Shown: positions 45,384 through 54,596, counted from the stretch's first letter. The stretch: DNA of 64,000 nucleotides from Niabella soli DSM 19437 (GCF_000243115.2 NZ_CP007035.1:2356001-2420000), one strand, 5' to 3'. The notes: a model not told the origin generated them from the letters alone. Numbers and translations: made by a program.

Positions 45384-48300
45384 TTAAAAGGATGCATCAA
45401 TACCAACTGTAAATGTTTTTTGTAAAGGATATTTTAAACCATCGCCACCCATTTCAACATCCCATAATTTAAATTTGCTGATGGTAAAAAGATTGCCCCC
45501 GGTGAAGTAGATCCTCAGCTTGGTCATTTTTATTTTATTAGACAAACGGGGCGGAACGGTGTACGCGGCCTGCACCTGTTTGAGTCTTAAAAAGGAGCCA
45601 TCCCGCATAAACCAGGTGCTGGGTTGGTTATTATTTGCATTAGTAGTATAACTCAGCCTGGGCCATAAGGCATAGAGGTTCCGGTTATCTTCTGACCAAT
45701 GGTCGTCAGCATACGCTTTTAACAACTGGTTTTTCAGCAGCACATTATCGGGGGCCGGATCATTGGAAGAATAGCGGTAGGAAATGAACGGAGCTGTCGA
45801 CTGCGGGTTGATCCAGAATGATTCCCGTGCGGAACCCTGGGCAAAAAAAGAAAATTCAAAATTCTTATAGTTTCCGGAAAGTCCGAAACCATAAACGATT
45901 TCAGGATTGGTAGGAAAACCGATGGGCACCATATCATTCTGGTTGATGACTCCATCCCCGGTCACATCGCGGAATTTTATATCACCGCCACGGGTGGGGG
46001 TACTTCCGAAAACCTGAGCGGGAGAATTTTGCACCTCTTCATCATCAACAAAAAGGCGTTCTGCTATATAGCCCCATTGCTGGTTCACCGGCTGCCCTTT
46101 TTTGTACGACCATGGATACGCATATTCAGGTTCTTCGTAAGCATCAAACCTATTCTTCGCATAGGTAAAGTTGCCGATAAACTGCACGCCAACATCCTTT
46201 CCGAAGCGCTGGTTATAGGTGGCGTTAATGTCAATAGAACGGGAACGCGCCTTTCCCACATTTGCTTTAGGCGTGGCTCCTTCCAAACCCATGGTCAGCG
46301 GTATGGAAGCCCGGTCCATCAGGATGTTGTAACGGTGCTCCAGGAAATATTCGGCAGTAATATCCAGTTTTCTGAACAAAGTGGCCTCTACTCCGAAGGT
46401 TGAGTTACGGGCCGTTTCCCAAGATATTTGGCTGTTGCCATAACGGGCCACCGATATACCGTTTCTTGTATAACCCCCATCCGTTCCGAAACTGAATTTA
46501 TAGTCCGGATCGTTCATATCAATATTAGACAGGTAAAAGAAGCGGTCGCTGGCGCTGCCTATCGCATCATTTCCCACAAGCCCCAGGTTTCCTCTGATCC
46601 GGAGTTTTGAAAACACATCTTTGAGCGGCTCAAAAAATTTCTCGTTAGAAACAGACCAGGCCAGGCCAAAGGACGGGAAGAATCCAAACCGGTGACTTCT
46701 GTCAAAACGCTCTGATCCGTTATAAGCAAAATTAACTTCTGCAAAATAGCGGTTATCATATGCATAAGTACCACGGCCACCCAGGGTAATATTACGGGAA
46801 GGAAGCGAACGCTGTAACGTAAGCTCATTACCGCTTGCGTCGTTTTGCAGCATAAAAATGGCCATACCCGTCAGGTTGCTTTTTCCAATGGAGCGGTTGT
46901 AATTCGAAGCCAGCTCGGCATGAAACGTAGAAAGCACACTTTTATCTCCGGGTACAAAATCAATATAATCCGAACCCGTATCCGGATTTAAATCGAGTAA
47001 GGTGAAAGTATTGGTATACTTATCGTAATTGGTTGGCGCTACATAAAAAGGTTTGTATGCCCGGGTAACCGTAAAATTAGCCCGGCGGTTCGTCGTCATC
47101 ATCCCGCGCAGTGATAACCCGGGAGTAATGATAGTAGACAGGTCCTGGTTCAGTTCGATCTGAGCGCCCATCAGCGAATTGGAATATTGTTTATACCCCC
47201 GCGTCATATCCGCATAGGGATTAAAGTAATTCCCTGTCTCCGCATTACCAAACAGGATGTGATTTACAAAGCGGTGTGCAGAATCGGGCTTATAGTAAGG
47301 CCGGAACAAAACAGGACTGGTGCGCATAATATTCATATACATGGCCGCGCCCGAGGTAATAGGCCCTGTGTACGTATCAAAGGTTCCGAAAAGCCGCACC
47401 ATCGCCGATGTGGTTTTAGTTACTTTAAGATTTACGTTCGATCGGATCGTATAGGTTTTAAGGTCAATATTCGTATTAAAATTATTACGGTGATCCACCT
47501 TTAAATTCCCATGATCCTGGTTCATGGAGCCTGCAATATAATAAGTAGCTATACCACCGCCGCCGCTCAGGTTCATATTCAATCGTTGGTTATTAGTAGT
47601 GGGGGTTAGCATCTCTTTTTGCCAGTCTACCGTGGGGAACATCTCGGGATTTATCCCGGAAATAGTATTATCAATTTTGCTTTGCGAATAGGGCAAAATC
47701 CCCAGCGGATTCCGGGTTAGCACCGCTTCATTCTCCAGGTTCATATACGTAATAGGGTCGGCGATCTGCACCATTCTTGTTGGCTGCGAAACGGAGTTTT
47801 CAAACCGCACATTGATCTTGGCCCTTCCCTCTTTACCTTCTTTGGTGGTAATCAGGATCACCCCGTTAGCACCCCGCGCGCCGTACAAGGCATTCGCTGT
47901 GGCGTCCTTCATAATTGAGAAACTGGCGATATCATCTACGTTTAAACGCGCTAATTCCGTTGTGGTATATTCCATCCCATCTATTAAAATCAAAGGATCC
48001 TTCTTATATCCGAAAGTAGTGGCGCCTCTGATAAAGAATTCGGCATTATCGGCTCCCGGCTCACCAGAGCGCTGGTAACCTATAATACCCGCAACCCTCC
48101 CCGCAAGGGCCTGTGTAAGGTTACTCGACGGAATTTTAAGATCTTCGGGTTTTACTGTTGTTACCGATCCTATTACAGATCCCTTTTTCTGAGTTCCGTA
48201 AGCTACCACAACCACTTCATCCATTTTGCTGTGCGAGATCGTCATTCTTACATCAATGACAGACTTTCCTTTCACAGGCATCTCCACCGGCGCATATCCG

Positions 48301-48575
48301 GTCATTTCAAATACAAGAATGGAATTCTCGTCAGGCACGTCCAGAATATATTTTCCGTTGGCATCCGTTGTAGTTCCGATTGATGTTTGATTTTTAACAT
48401 AAACAGTTACTCCAAATAAGACCCCCGCAGAGTCAGTAACAGTTCCCCGCACTTCCTTTTTGATTAGCGAAGGCGGTCGCTTAATAAATTCATTGCCCGA
48501 AAAAGCTTTTGACGTTACGACAAAAAGCAACACAATAAGCAGGAGGGTTCCTCTTTTAATTTTTAACCAATTCAT
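45384..48575 (-). CDS. SusC-like TonB-dependent outer-membrane transporter 3
   Basis: A 1063-residue importer and first gene of block D. Signal to about KAFS; the regulatory-like domain starts VRGTVTDSAGVLFGVTVYVKNQ, then EVVVVAYGTQKKGSVIGSVTTV and a plug with NLTQALAGRVAGIIGYQRSGEPG and PLILIDGMEYT. The barrel ends FTVGIDASF. The promoter with the shared box lies about 165-220 bp upstream, leaving a long leader of about 155 nt. Confidence 0.95.
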   Translation of the reverse strand: MNWLKIKRGTLLLIVLLFVVTSKAFSGNEFIKRPPSLIKKEVRGTVTDSAGVLFGVTVYVKNQTSIGTTTDANGKYILDVPDENSILVFEMTGYAPVEMPVKGKSVIDVRMTISHSKMDEVVVVAYGTQKKGSVIGSVTTVKPEDLKIPSSNLTQALAGRVAGIIGYQRSGEPGADNAEFFIRGATTFGYKKDPLILIDGMEYTTTELARLNVDDIASFSIMKDATANALYGARGANGVILITTKEGKEGRAKINVRFENSVSQPTRMVQIADPITYMNLENEAVLTRNPLGILPYSQSKIDNTISGINPEMFPTVDWQKEMLTPTTNNQRLNMNLSGGGGIATYYIAGSMNQDHGNLKVDHRNNFNTNIDLKTYTIRSNVNLKVTKTTSAMVRLFGTFDTYTGPITSGAAMYMNIMRTSPVLFRPYYKPDSAHRFVNHILFGNAETGNYFNPYADMTRGYKQYSNSLMGAQIELNQDLSTIITPGLSLRGMMTTNRRANFTVTRAYKPFYVAPTNYDKYTNTFTLLDLNPDTGSDYIDFVPGDKSVLSTFHAELASNYNRSIGKSNLTGMAIFMLQNDASGNELTLQRSLPSRNITLGGRGTYAYDNRYFAEVNFAYNGSERFDRSHRFGFFPSFGLAWSVSNEKFFEPLKDVFSKLRIRGNLGLVGNDAIGSASDRFFYLSNIDMNDPDYKFSFGTDGGYTRNGISVARYGNSQISWETARNSTFGVEATLFRKLDITAEYFLEHRYNILMDRASIPLTMGLEGATPKANVGKARSRSIDINATYNQRFGKDVGVQFIGNFTYAKNRFDAYEEPEYAYPWSYKKGQPVNQQWGYIAERLFVDDEEVQNSPAQVFGSTPTRGGDIKFRDVTGDGVINQNDMVPIGFPTNPEIVYGFGLSGNYKNFEFSFFAQGSARESFWINPQSTAPFISYRYSSNDPAPDNVLLKNQLLKAYADDHWSEDNRNLYALWPRLSYTTNANNNQPSTWFMRDGSFLRLKQVQAAYTVPPRLSNKIKMTKLRIYFTGGNLFTISKFKLWDVEMGGDGLKYPLQKTFTVGIDASF

Positions 48576-48737
48576 AATTATTTCAATAATGATGAAGCAA
48601 TCATCGATTAATACCGAAGCTGTTATTACAAGTATTCAATAGCAGGAAACGCGCGGCTGGCAAGCATTTGCGTTACTATACTCCCGTTAAACTATAAGTT
48701 CCCGTAAGCACTCATATGGCCTGTACAATCGATACTG

Positions 48738-48797
48738 CAATATTAAAATGCAAAAACCACCCCATCACTCAACGAATTAGCTGTTTATTAAACAATT
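48738..48797 (-). promoter_or_regulatory. SusC3 promoter with shared activator-like box
   Basis: Minus strand: box AATTGTTTAATAAAC (48783-48797), 40 bp, then TATTG (48738-48742) in TAATATTG, 7/8 to TAnnTTTG. The box contains the 11-bp palindrome GTTTATTAAAC. No TTG sits at the -33 position, which suggests dependence on an activator. A GTTTTT tract sits at the same offset from the box as in the GH105 promoter. Confidence 0.65.
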
Positions 48798-48946
48798 TTA
48801 TCAACCACGATCAGCACGCAAAAAAAGGATCATCCCAACCTATCCTAACGTGTGGACGTGAGGTTAATTTTAAGAATTTATAAAGCAGGGCAAAGCAGTA
48901 GTGTACGTTTGCTCTTACCATCAACAAATACTAAGAATAAATGGAA

Positions 48947-49057
48947 GTGCGCGCCCGGATGAACCGTTCGGACGGCAGTGCACCTGCAATATAAGCCCTC
49001 TCCCAAAAGAGTACCGCCGCGCTGGGCGGGAGTGGTGCCAACAGGCCAGGGCTTTTT
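48947..49057 (+). ncRNA. Candidate structured RNA or leader upstream of dnaX
   Basis: GTGC/GCAC (48947-48950, 48980-48983) bracket a first stem. GCCCT/AGGGC (48995-48999, 49048-49052) enclose CTCCC/GGGAG (49000-49004, 49028-49032), with a competing CCGCC/GGCGG pair, and are followed by TTTTT. The end resembles an intrinsic terminator about 70 bp before dnaX. The SRP RNA apical motif GGAAGG is absent on both strands, so it is not a recognisable 4.5S RNA. No family assigned. Confidence 0.3.
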
Positions 49058-49128
49058 CCAGTTTTCCACATCGCAACAAAACCTTCCTCTTTTATGTTAC
49101 ATTTGTTACTCAAAGCAGGAGATTTTTA

Positions 49129-50901
49129 ATGGATAAATTTATCGTTTCAGCCAGAAAATACAGACCCCAGACTTTTGATACAGTAGTGGGGCAGCAGCAC
49201 ATCACTACAACCCTTAAAAATGCGATCAAACAGAGCCAGTTAGCACACGCTTTTCTTTTTTGCGGACCGCGGGGGGTGGGCAAAACGACCTGTGCGCGCA
49301 TTCTGGCCAAAACCATCAATTGTGAGCATGCCACACCCGAAGGGGAGGCCTGTAATGAATGTAACTCCTGCATTTCCTTTAACCTGGGCACTTCGCTGAA
49401 CATTCATGAGCTGGATGCCGCCAGTAATAACTCCGTTGACGATATCCGGACGCTGGTAGATCAGGTGCGTTTTGCTCCGCAGGCGGGAAAATACAAGGTG
49501 TATATTATTGATGAGGTACATATGCTGAGCTCTTCTGCGTTTAACGCTTTTCTGAAAACCCTTGAAGAGCCGCCCTCCTATGCAATTTTCATCCTGGCCA
49601 CTACCGAAAAGCATAAAATTTTACCCACCATCCTCAGCCGCTGCCAGATCTTCGATTTTAAACGGATCACTACCAATGACACCGTAGAGCACCTGGAAGC
49701 GATCTGTGAAAAAGAGGGCGTAGTGGCAGATAAAGCGGCACTGCAAACCATTGCCCAGAAAAGCGAAGGCTGTATGCGCGATGCCCTGAGCATCATGGAT
49801 AAGATCGTAAGCTTCACCAACGGAGAATTGAATTATAATAATACTCTTGAGCACCTGAATATACTGGATGAAGATTATTATTTCCGCCTGATCGATCTCA
49901 TGATGCAACAGGACCTCTCCGGCGCCATGCTGTTATATGATGACATCAACCGGAAAGGATTTGAGGGCGACCTCGTATTAAACGGATTTGCCTCATTTAT
50001 ACGCAACCTGCTGGTAAGCAAAGACGAAAAAGTGGTGGCGCTCCTGGATACCGTGGAAAGCTTTAAACAGCGCTATATTAATACGGCCAAAAACATACCT
50101 CCCCCCGTTTTGATCAGCGCGCTGAATATTTTAAACGAAGCAGAGATCGGCTACCGCGCCGCCCGCAATAAACGGTTACATGTAGAACTGACACTGATAA
50201 AATTATGTTATCTGCAACAGGCGATCGAACTGGCTGCCGGCGATGCAACGCTGCATAAAAAAAAAATAGTTGAGCAAGCAACAGCAGTTCCCTTCCGGAA
50301 GATCCGGCCCATCCTTGCGCCATCAAAAGACGATAAGAAAGCGGGAGCACCCGGCGCCTCACCGGTGAAAACAACCGGCGCCCGGCTGATCATTGAAGAG
50401 CCCAAACCCAGACCTGAAGCAGTTCCCGCGCCAGCGGAAGCCAAACCTCCGGCAAGAAAAATTGCCAGCCTCGAAAAATTAAGAAAACAATTCAAGGAAA
50501 ACAATGTTGAGCAGATTGATATTCCGCTCACACAGGAAGCACTTAATGCTGCCTGGAAGGATTTTATTGTTCAATTAAAAGAAAATAAAAATTCAGCGGC
50601 CCAAAGCTTCGACCTGGCACAACTCAAAGTGCTGGATGAAAATTCTTTTTATGTTTATACCGCCAATGCCATAGAATACCGTTTTGTGGAAAGCTGTAAA
50701 ACAGAAACCTCCGAGTTCCTGCAACAAAAACTTTCCAACAGCCAGTTGCAATTCTATATTATAAAAAGAGAGAACAAGGAAGTACATGAAAGCAATGAGC
50801 CCAAACGGTTAACAGCGGTGCAGCAATACCAGAAAATGATTGAAAAATACCCCCTGGTAAAAGAATTGAAAGAAAAACTGAAAATGGAACTGGACCGGTG
50901 A
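49129..50901 (+). CDS. dnaX: DNA polymerase III subunit gamma/tau
   Basis: Clamp-loader ATPase of the replicative polymerase. The 590-residue protein starts at the ATG at 49129, preceded by AGGAG at 49117-49121; longer in-frame extensions have no family match. Walker A GPRGVGKTT is at 46-54, the zinc-binding cysteines at 65, 75, 78 and 81, and VYIIDEVHMLSSSAFNAFLKTLEEPP covers Walker B and the following segment. ILATTEKHKILPTILSRCQIFDFKRI holds the arginine-finger region. The tail is lysine- and proline-rich (about 410-470) and then helical, the tau-type extension. A terminator overlaps its end. Confidence 0.95.
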   Translation: MDKFIVSARKYRPQTFDTVVGQQHITTTLKNAIKQSQLAHAFLFCGPRGVGKTTCARILAKTINCEHATPEGEACNECNSCISFNLGTSLNIHELDAASNNSVDDIRTLVDQVRFAPQAGKYKVYIIDEVHMLSSSAFNAFLKTLEEPPSYAIFILATTEKHKILPTILSRCQIFDFKRITTNDTVEHLEAICEKEGVVADKAALQTIAQKSEGCMRDALSIMDKIVSFTNGELNYNNTLEHLNILDEDYYFRLIDLMMQQDLSGAMLLYDDINRKGFEGDLVLNGFASFIRNLLVSKDEKVVALLDTVESFKQRYINTAKNIPPPVLISALNILNEAEIGYRAARNKRLHVELTLIKLCYLQQAIELAAGDATLHKKKIVEQATAVPFRKIRPILAPSKDDKKAGAPGASPVKTTGARLIIEEPKPRPEAVPAPAEAKPPARKIASLEKLRKQFKENNVEQIDIPLTQEALNAAWKDFIVQLKENKNSAAQSFDLAQLKVLDENSFYVYTANAIEYRFVESCKTETSEFLQQKLSNSQLQFYIIKRENKEVHESNEPKRLTAVQQYQKMIEKYPLVKELKEKLKMELDR

Positions 50902-50916
50902 TCGGTACCGGTTTTT
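50894..50916 (+). terminator. dnaX intrinsic terminator overlapping the stop codon
   Basis: accggt (50894-50899) pairs with accggt (50907-50912) around a 7-nt loop and is followed by a T-run to 50916. The stem begins inside the last codons of dnaX. Confidence 0.7.
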
Positions 50917-51058
50917 ATACACTGATCTGCATAAGCCGTGTATCCCCGGCTACATCCACTTACCATTTGCAAATGCTGTGGGTAAAACAAACAGGCTGTT
51001 CTGTATGTTATAAGTTATACTCCCGGAAGGGTTGTTAAAAAACTAAAAAAATATACGC

Positions 51059-51781
51059 ATGAACACAGCAAAAATGCAGGTAGAGATATGGAGCGATATT
51101 GCATGTCCTTTTTGTTATATCGGGAAAAGAAATTTTGAGTCAGGAATTGAAAAATTTGCTGACGCGGCCAATATCAACGTTACCTGGAAAAGCTTTCAAC
51201 TGGACCCCACCCTTCCTGAAAAAACAACAGTAGACCACGAACAATACCTGGTCAAATACAAAGGGCTGCCGGCCGACCGGGTGAATCAAATGCTGCAACA
51301 AGTGGCACAATCTGCAAAGGCTGCAGGGCTCGATTTTCACTTTGAGAAAATTGCCACGGTAAATTCTTTTAACGCCCATCGCCTGATACAACTGGCGAAA
51401 ACAAAAGGGCTGGGCGATGCGGCAGAAGAACGTTTATTTAAAGCTTATTTCACCGAAGGAAAAAACATTGCAGACCGTATTACCTTAACCGAACTGGGAA
51501 AAGAAATCGGGCTTACTGAAAATGAAGTTACGGATGCATTAACCAGCGAAACGTATGCTGCTAAGGCGAATGAGGACATAGACGAAGCCCGGCAGTTGGG
51601 CATAAGAGGTGTTCCATTTTTTGTACTGGATCGTAAATATGCCGTTTCAGGTGCGCAACCCGCTGAAGTATTTACCCAGACGCTGGAAAAGGCTTTTTCA
51701 GAATGGCGGGCAAAAAATCCCGAGACAGCTTTTGAAGTTACGGAGGGTCCTTCCTGTACTGCAGACGGCAACTGCGGATAA
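51059..51781 (+). CDS. FrnE/DsbA-family oxidoreductase
   Basis: A 240-residue thioredoxin-fold protein of the FrnE subgroup, with no signal peptide and so cytoplasmic. The redox motif is C16-P-F-C19 in SDIACPFCYIGKR. The helical insertion contains FNAHRLIQLAKTKGL and LFKAYFTEGKNI, and the cis-Pro loop is GIRGVPFFVLDRKYAVSGAQP. The C-terminus SCTADGNCG adds two Cys. FrnE-like proteins catalyse disulfide exchange or 2-hydroxychromene-type isomerisation; the substrate here is unknown. It stands alone, about 160 bp after dnaX. Confidence 0.9.
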   Translation: MNTAKMQVEIWSDIACPFCYIGKRNFESGIEKFADAANINVTWKSFQLDPTLPEKTTVDHEQYLVKYKGLPADRVNQMLQQVAQSAKAAGLDFHFEKIATVNSFNAHRLIQLAKTKGLGDAAEERLFKAYFTEGKNIADRITLTELGKEIGLTENEVTDALTSETYAAKANEDIDEARQLGIRGVPFFVLDRKYAVSGAQPAEVFTQTLEKAFSEWRAKNPETAFEVTEGPSCTADGNCG

Positions 51782-52268
51782 TCTTTTGATGCGGCAAATA
51801 AGCCGCTGAGCCACTGAATCTCTGAAAACATTTAGCCGGCTACCGCCAACTATTAAAAAGGCGCCCCCATTACATTTAGCGGTCGTTTAAAAATTATACT
51901 AATAATAAACCGGAATCAAAATTATTTTTAAGGGGTGTACCTACGGCACACGAAATGATCTGTGGCCGTAACCAGCTACCAACAGGTTGTTCCGATGGAA
52001 CAAAACAAACGAAGCTGTTCTCTCAACACTTTGCACCAGAAAATTGTTGAATAATGCCTGCAGCATTACCCATTTTTAGAACTGCATATTATAATGATTG
52101 ATCGTGCCGCGTAGCGGCTACCCATTGAAAGCAATCGTTTTAAGTTTAATGGCGGCTTAGTATAAGATTTCCAAGGATCATGTGTTTCAGTGTCTCTGTG
52201 GCAAAATGCTTTCGCTGATTATAAAAAAAGCTACCAAATGGTAGCTTGTAACTTTTTGCTTTGTTTGT
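51782..52268. repeat. Gene-free 487-bp stretch with dispersed-repeat-like sequence
   Basis: No gene. The left end (about 51793-51830, with ccactgaa...ctgaaaacat) and right end (about 52180-52207, atgtgtttcagtg...gtggcaaaat) are imperfect inverted copies of each other. A gttccgatggaac palindrome lies near 51990, and gtgtacctacggcac near 51935 has the look of a dispersed intergenic repeat. This could be a decayed small non-autonomous element. A strong terminator for the minus-strand gene lies at 52221-52247. Confidence 0.4.
52221..52247 (-). terminator. Strong terminator of the DUF2795-like gene
   Basis: aagctacc (52228-52235) and ggtagctt (52240-52247) form a perfect 8-bp stem with loop aaat. 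On the minus strand it is followed by a run of T, 22 bp past the stop codon. Confidence 0.85.
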
Positions 52269-52490
52269 TTAATACTCGTCTTCGTTAAAAAGAAAATCTT
52301 CCTGGGTGGGATAGTCGGGCCAGATGTCTTCAATTGTTTCATAAACATCTCCCTCATCCTCCAGTTCCTGTAAATTCTCTACCACTTCAATTGGAGCTCC
52401 GCTTCTGATCGCATAGTCAATCAGTTCATCTTTGGTAGCTGGCCAAGGGGCATCTTCTAAATAGGATGCTAATTCAAGTGTCCAAAACAT
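52269..52490 (-). CDS. Small acidic DUF2795-type protein
   Basis: A 73-residue, strongly acidic protein: WTLELASYLEDAPWPATKDELIDYAIRSGAP, then VVENLQELEDEGDVYETIEDIWPDYPTQEDF. Both match a family very common in Bacteroidota, for which only a structural DUF2795 label exists; function unknown. The gene has its own terminator and appears monocistronic. Confidence 0.85.
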   Translation of the reverse strand: MFWTLELASYLEDAPWPATKDELIDYAIRSGAPIEVVENLQELEDEGDVYETIEDIWPDYPTQEDFLFNEDEY

Positions 52491-52750
52491 ATTACATTCG
52501 GTTTTTTATATTAAACAGTGTTCCTGAAGCAAGGTTCAGGTGGATTCAAAATTTTCGCAAAAGTAACTGTATTCCCTAACTTGTCAAACACTTATTTTCA
52601 CATACTAAAAAAACGGCGGGGGCCAACGGCAAAAACGGCATTTTTATCTGTTTGTCAACTAATTATAGGTAAATTAACTCAGACCACTTCTCGCCGGCTT
52701 TTGCAGGAGATATATTTATTGCCCCGGTAAATCGCTATATTTACGCCTCA

Positions 52751-53401
52751 ATGATTTCGGGAAGACAAATACACAAATCCTATGGTACGGTGCCGGTACT
52801 CAAAGGCGTGGATATCGATATAAATAAAGGCGAGGTCGTTTCTATCGTAGGGCCCTCGGGCAGTGGCAAAAGCACGCTGCTGCACATTCTGGGCACTTTG
52901 GATAAACCCGATTCCGGAACGGTGGTTATGAATGAAACACCCATCAGCTCACTGACCGGCAAACAACTGGCGGCCTTCCGGAATAAAAATATCGGATTTG
53001 TCTTTCAATTTCACCACCTGCTGCCGGAGTTTTCTGCCATAGAAAATGTTTGCATCCCGGGCTGGCTCGCGGGCCGTAAAAAGAAAGAGGTCCTGGAAAA
53101 AGCCAAAGAACTTTTAGCGGTGCTTGGGGTAGACCACCGGCTGGAAAATAAACCTGGTGAATTAAGCGGCGGAGAGCAACAACGCGTTGCTGTGGCAAGA
53201 GCGCTGATCAATCAGCCCCAGATCGTTTTTGCAGACGAACCAACCGGCAACCTGGACACTGCCAATGCACGGGAATTGCACGACTTGTTTTTTAGTTTAC
53301 GAAAACGGTTTCAGCAAACATTCTTAATCGTAACCCATAACGAAGAACTGGCTACATTGAGCGACCGTACCCTGCATATGAAGGATGGGTTGATTGCATA
53401 A
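52751..53401 (+). CDS. lolD: LolD-type ABC transporter ATPase
   Basis: A 216-residue ATP-binding subunit of the LolCDE/MacB group, which extracts outer-membrane lipoproteins from the inner membrane. Walker [10 protein letters not shown] is at about 36-44; the signature [15 protein letters not shown], Walker [12 protein letters not shown] and the H-loop THNEE are intact. No permease is adjacent, so the LolD name rests on similarity of type. It is fitting in a genome with many lipoproteins such as the SusD set. Confidence 0.85.
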   Translation: MISGRQIHKSYGTVPVLKGVDIDINKGEVVSIVGPSGSGKSTLLHILGTLDKPDSGTVVMNETPISSLTGKQLAAFRNKNIGFVFQFHHLLPEFSAIENVCIPGWLAGRKKKEVLEKAKELLAVLGVDHRLENKPGELSGGEQQRVAVARALINQPQIVFADEPTGNLDTANARELHDLFFSLRKRFQQTFLIVTHNEELATLSDRTLHMKDGLIA

Positions 53402-53427
53402 AAAAAATCCGGTTGCCCGGACTCTTT
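53401..53427. terminator. Bidirectional terminator between lolD and a lipoprotein gene
   Basis: tccgg (53408-53412) pairs with ccgga (53417-53421), with an A-run before and ctcttta after. It lies between convergent genes and can serve both strands; the stem is short. Confidence 0.6.
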
Positions 53428-53451
53428 ATAAATACTTTGGGTATTGCACGC

Positions 53452-53856
53452 TTATCTTGAAAAAGCCTGCGTGGTGGTTACACCCGCACTGGCATTAACC
53501 AACGTTAAGGTTTTAAAACTACCCGCAAAATTTTCTTGTATCTTATAAGTAACATTATCAAATACCATTGTTTTTGTATCAATAATAGAATAATTATGCT
53601 GCACTCCTATCTGTTGGCCGCTGCCATCATAAGCCCATGCCGTACCGTTTTTATTAAAACTTACATATCCGCCCGCCGGCAAATTATCCATTGTGGCACC
53701 AGGGCTGGTTGTGGTGGTCCAGGCTACCCACCTCCCTGTCGACAGGGAATTATACATGGTGTCTAAACCCAGGGCATCCTTTGTACGCTGACAGGAAGCA
53801 AAACCTATGGAAGCCACAATTGCTGCTGCGAAAAATAATCTTGATATTGTTTTCAT
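53452..53856 (-). CDS. Small lipoprotein of unknown function
   Basis: A 134-residue protein with signal MKTISRLFFAAAIVASIGFASC, a lipobox Cys at about residue 22. The mature part is beta-rich (GRWVAWTTTTSPGA, GGYVSFNKNGTAWAYDG, KTMVFDNVTYKIQENFAG), reminiscent of the lipocalin-like beta-barrels found in Bacteroidota lipoproteins. I recognise no specific family. The start at 53856 is chosen for the signal peptide. Confidence 0.7.
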   Translation of the reverse strand: MKTISRLFFAAAIVASIGFASCQRTKDALGLDTMYNSLSTGRWVAWTTTTSPGATMDNLPAGGYVSFNKNGTAWAYDGSGQQIGVQHNYSIIDTKTMVFDNVTYKIQENFAGSFKTLTLVNASAGVTTTQAFSR

Positions 53857-54031
53857 ATTGATTCTTTTAAATTTTGGATTATACCTCTTACGAACCAATA
53901 TTTGTGCCAACCCTCATAAAAGGTTTTTATTTAACTTTTAACTTTCCTCACAATCAACAGCTTTATAAAAGCCGTTTCTTGTAAAGTCCTGTTAAAAGCA
54001 AACAGCCCATAAAATAACAACACGCTGGGAA

Positions 54032-54592
54032 TCAGGAAACACGCGGTTTCCAGGGAATATCAGCAATCCCGGATACAAATCCGGTATAGCGGGCCAATAC
54101 AAAAAGATAGTCGCTGAGGCGGTTCAGGTATTTGGGTACAACAGGCTCAACTGGCGACGTTTCTGATAAGCCAACGACCAGCCGCTCTGCTCTTCTGCAT
54201 ATGCAACGGGCGATGTGCAATTGTGCTACCGGTACACTCCCTCCCGGCAGAATGAATGATTTCATTTCAGGCAACTGGCCCGTCATCACATCGATTTCTT
54301 TTTCAAGCAATACAATATCTTCTTCATGCAGATCGGGCAAAGTCATTTTTGTTTTTTTATCCGGATCCTGCGCCAGCACAGCGCCAATCGTAAACAACCG
54401 GTCCTGTACTTCCTGCAATATTTCCTTTGAACGGACATCGGATAGCAGCTCCTTGCATAAGCCTGTATAAGAGTTCAGTTCATCCACGGTGCCATAAGCT
54501 TCTATGCGCAGATCGGCCTTGGAAACCTTGGTGCCACCGATCAGCGCCGTAGTTCCCTTATCTCCGGTTTTTGTATAAATACGAAAAGTCAT
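54032..54592 (-). CDS. pduO: PduO-type cob(I)alamin adenosyltransferase
   Basis: Transfers the adenosyl group of ATP to cob(I)alamin to form coenzyme B12. A 186-residue trimeric helical-bundle protein with the ATP-binding N-terminus YTKTGDKGTTALIGGTKV (residues 5-22), EAYGTVDELNSYTGL, a FILPGGSVPVAQLHIARCICRRAER helix and YLNRLSDYLFVLARY. The start at 54592 is the family start; the longer frame runs into repeat-like DNA. The downstream block (54597-54718) is low-complexity. Confidence 0.93.
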   Translation of the reverse strand: MTFRIYTKTGDKGTTALIGGTKVSKADLRIEAYGTVDELNSYTGLCKELLSDVRSKEILQEVQDRLFTIGAVLAQDPDKKTKMTLPDLHEEDIVLLEKEIDVMTGQLPEMKSFILPGGSVPVAQLHIARCICRRAERLVVGLSETSPVEPVVPKYLNRLSDYLFVLARYTGFVSGIADIPWKPRVS

Positions 54593-54596
54593 TCGT

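Larger units (their letters stand above)
48576..49128. other. 553-bp divergent space between SusC3 and dnaX
   Basis: The SusC3 half is AT-rich and carries its promoter (48738-48797). The dnaX half is GC-rich and can fold into a multi-stem structure (48947-49057). Small open frames here overlap that structure and show no recognisable protein. Confidence 0.6.

Noticed and set aside
1-48600. Hybrid two-component system or ECF sigma/anti-sigma pair expected for SusCD loci
   Set aside because: None is encoded in the window; the SusC proteins also lack the STN signalling domain, leaving the AraC protein as the only local regulator.
1-48600. Sulfatases that would point to fucoidan, carrageenan or ulvan
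   Set aside because: No sulfatase motif (C/S-x-P-x-R type) was seen in any gene of the locus.
48947-49057. SRP (4.5S) RNA upstream of dnaX
   Set aside because: The position would fit, but the conserved GGAAGG-AGCAGCC apical motif is absent on both strands.
48878-49113. Small minus-strand frames upstream of dnaX, and an extended dnaX start at 48901
   Set aside because: The extension has no match to DnaX, while the ATG at 49129 has an AGGAG site and the family N-terminus. The small frames overlap a foldable GC-rich segment.
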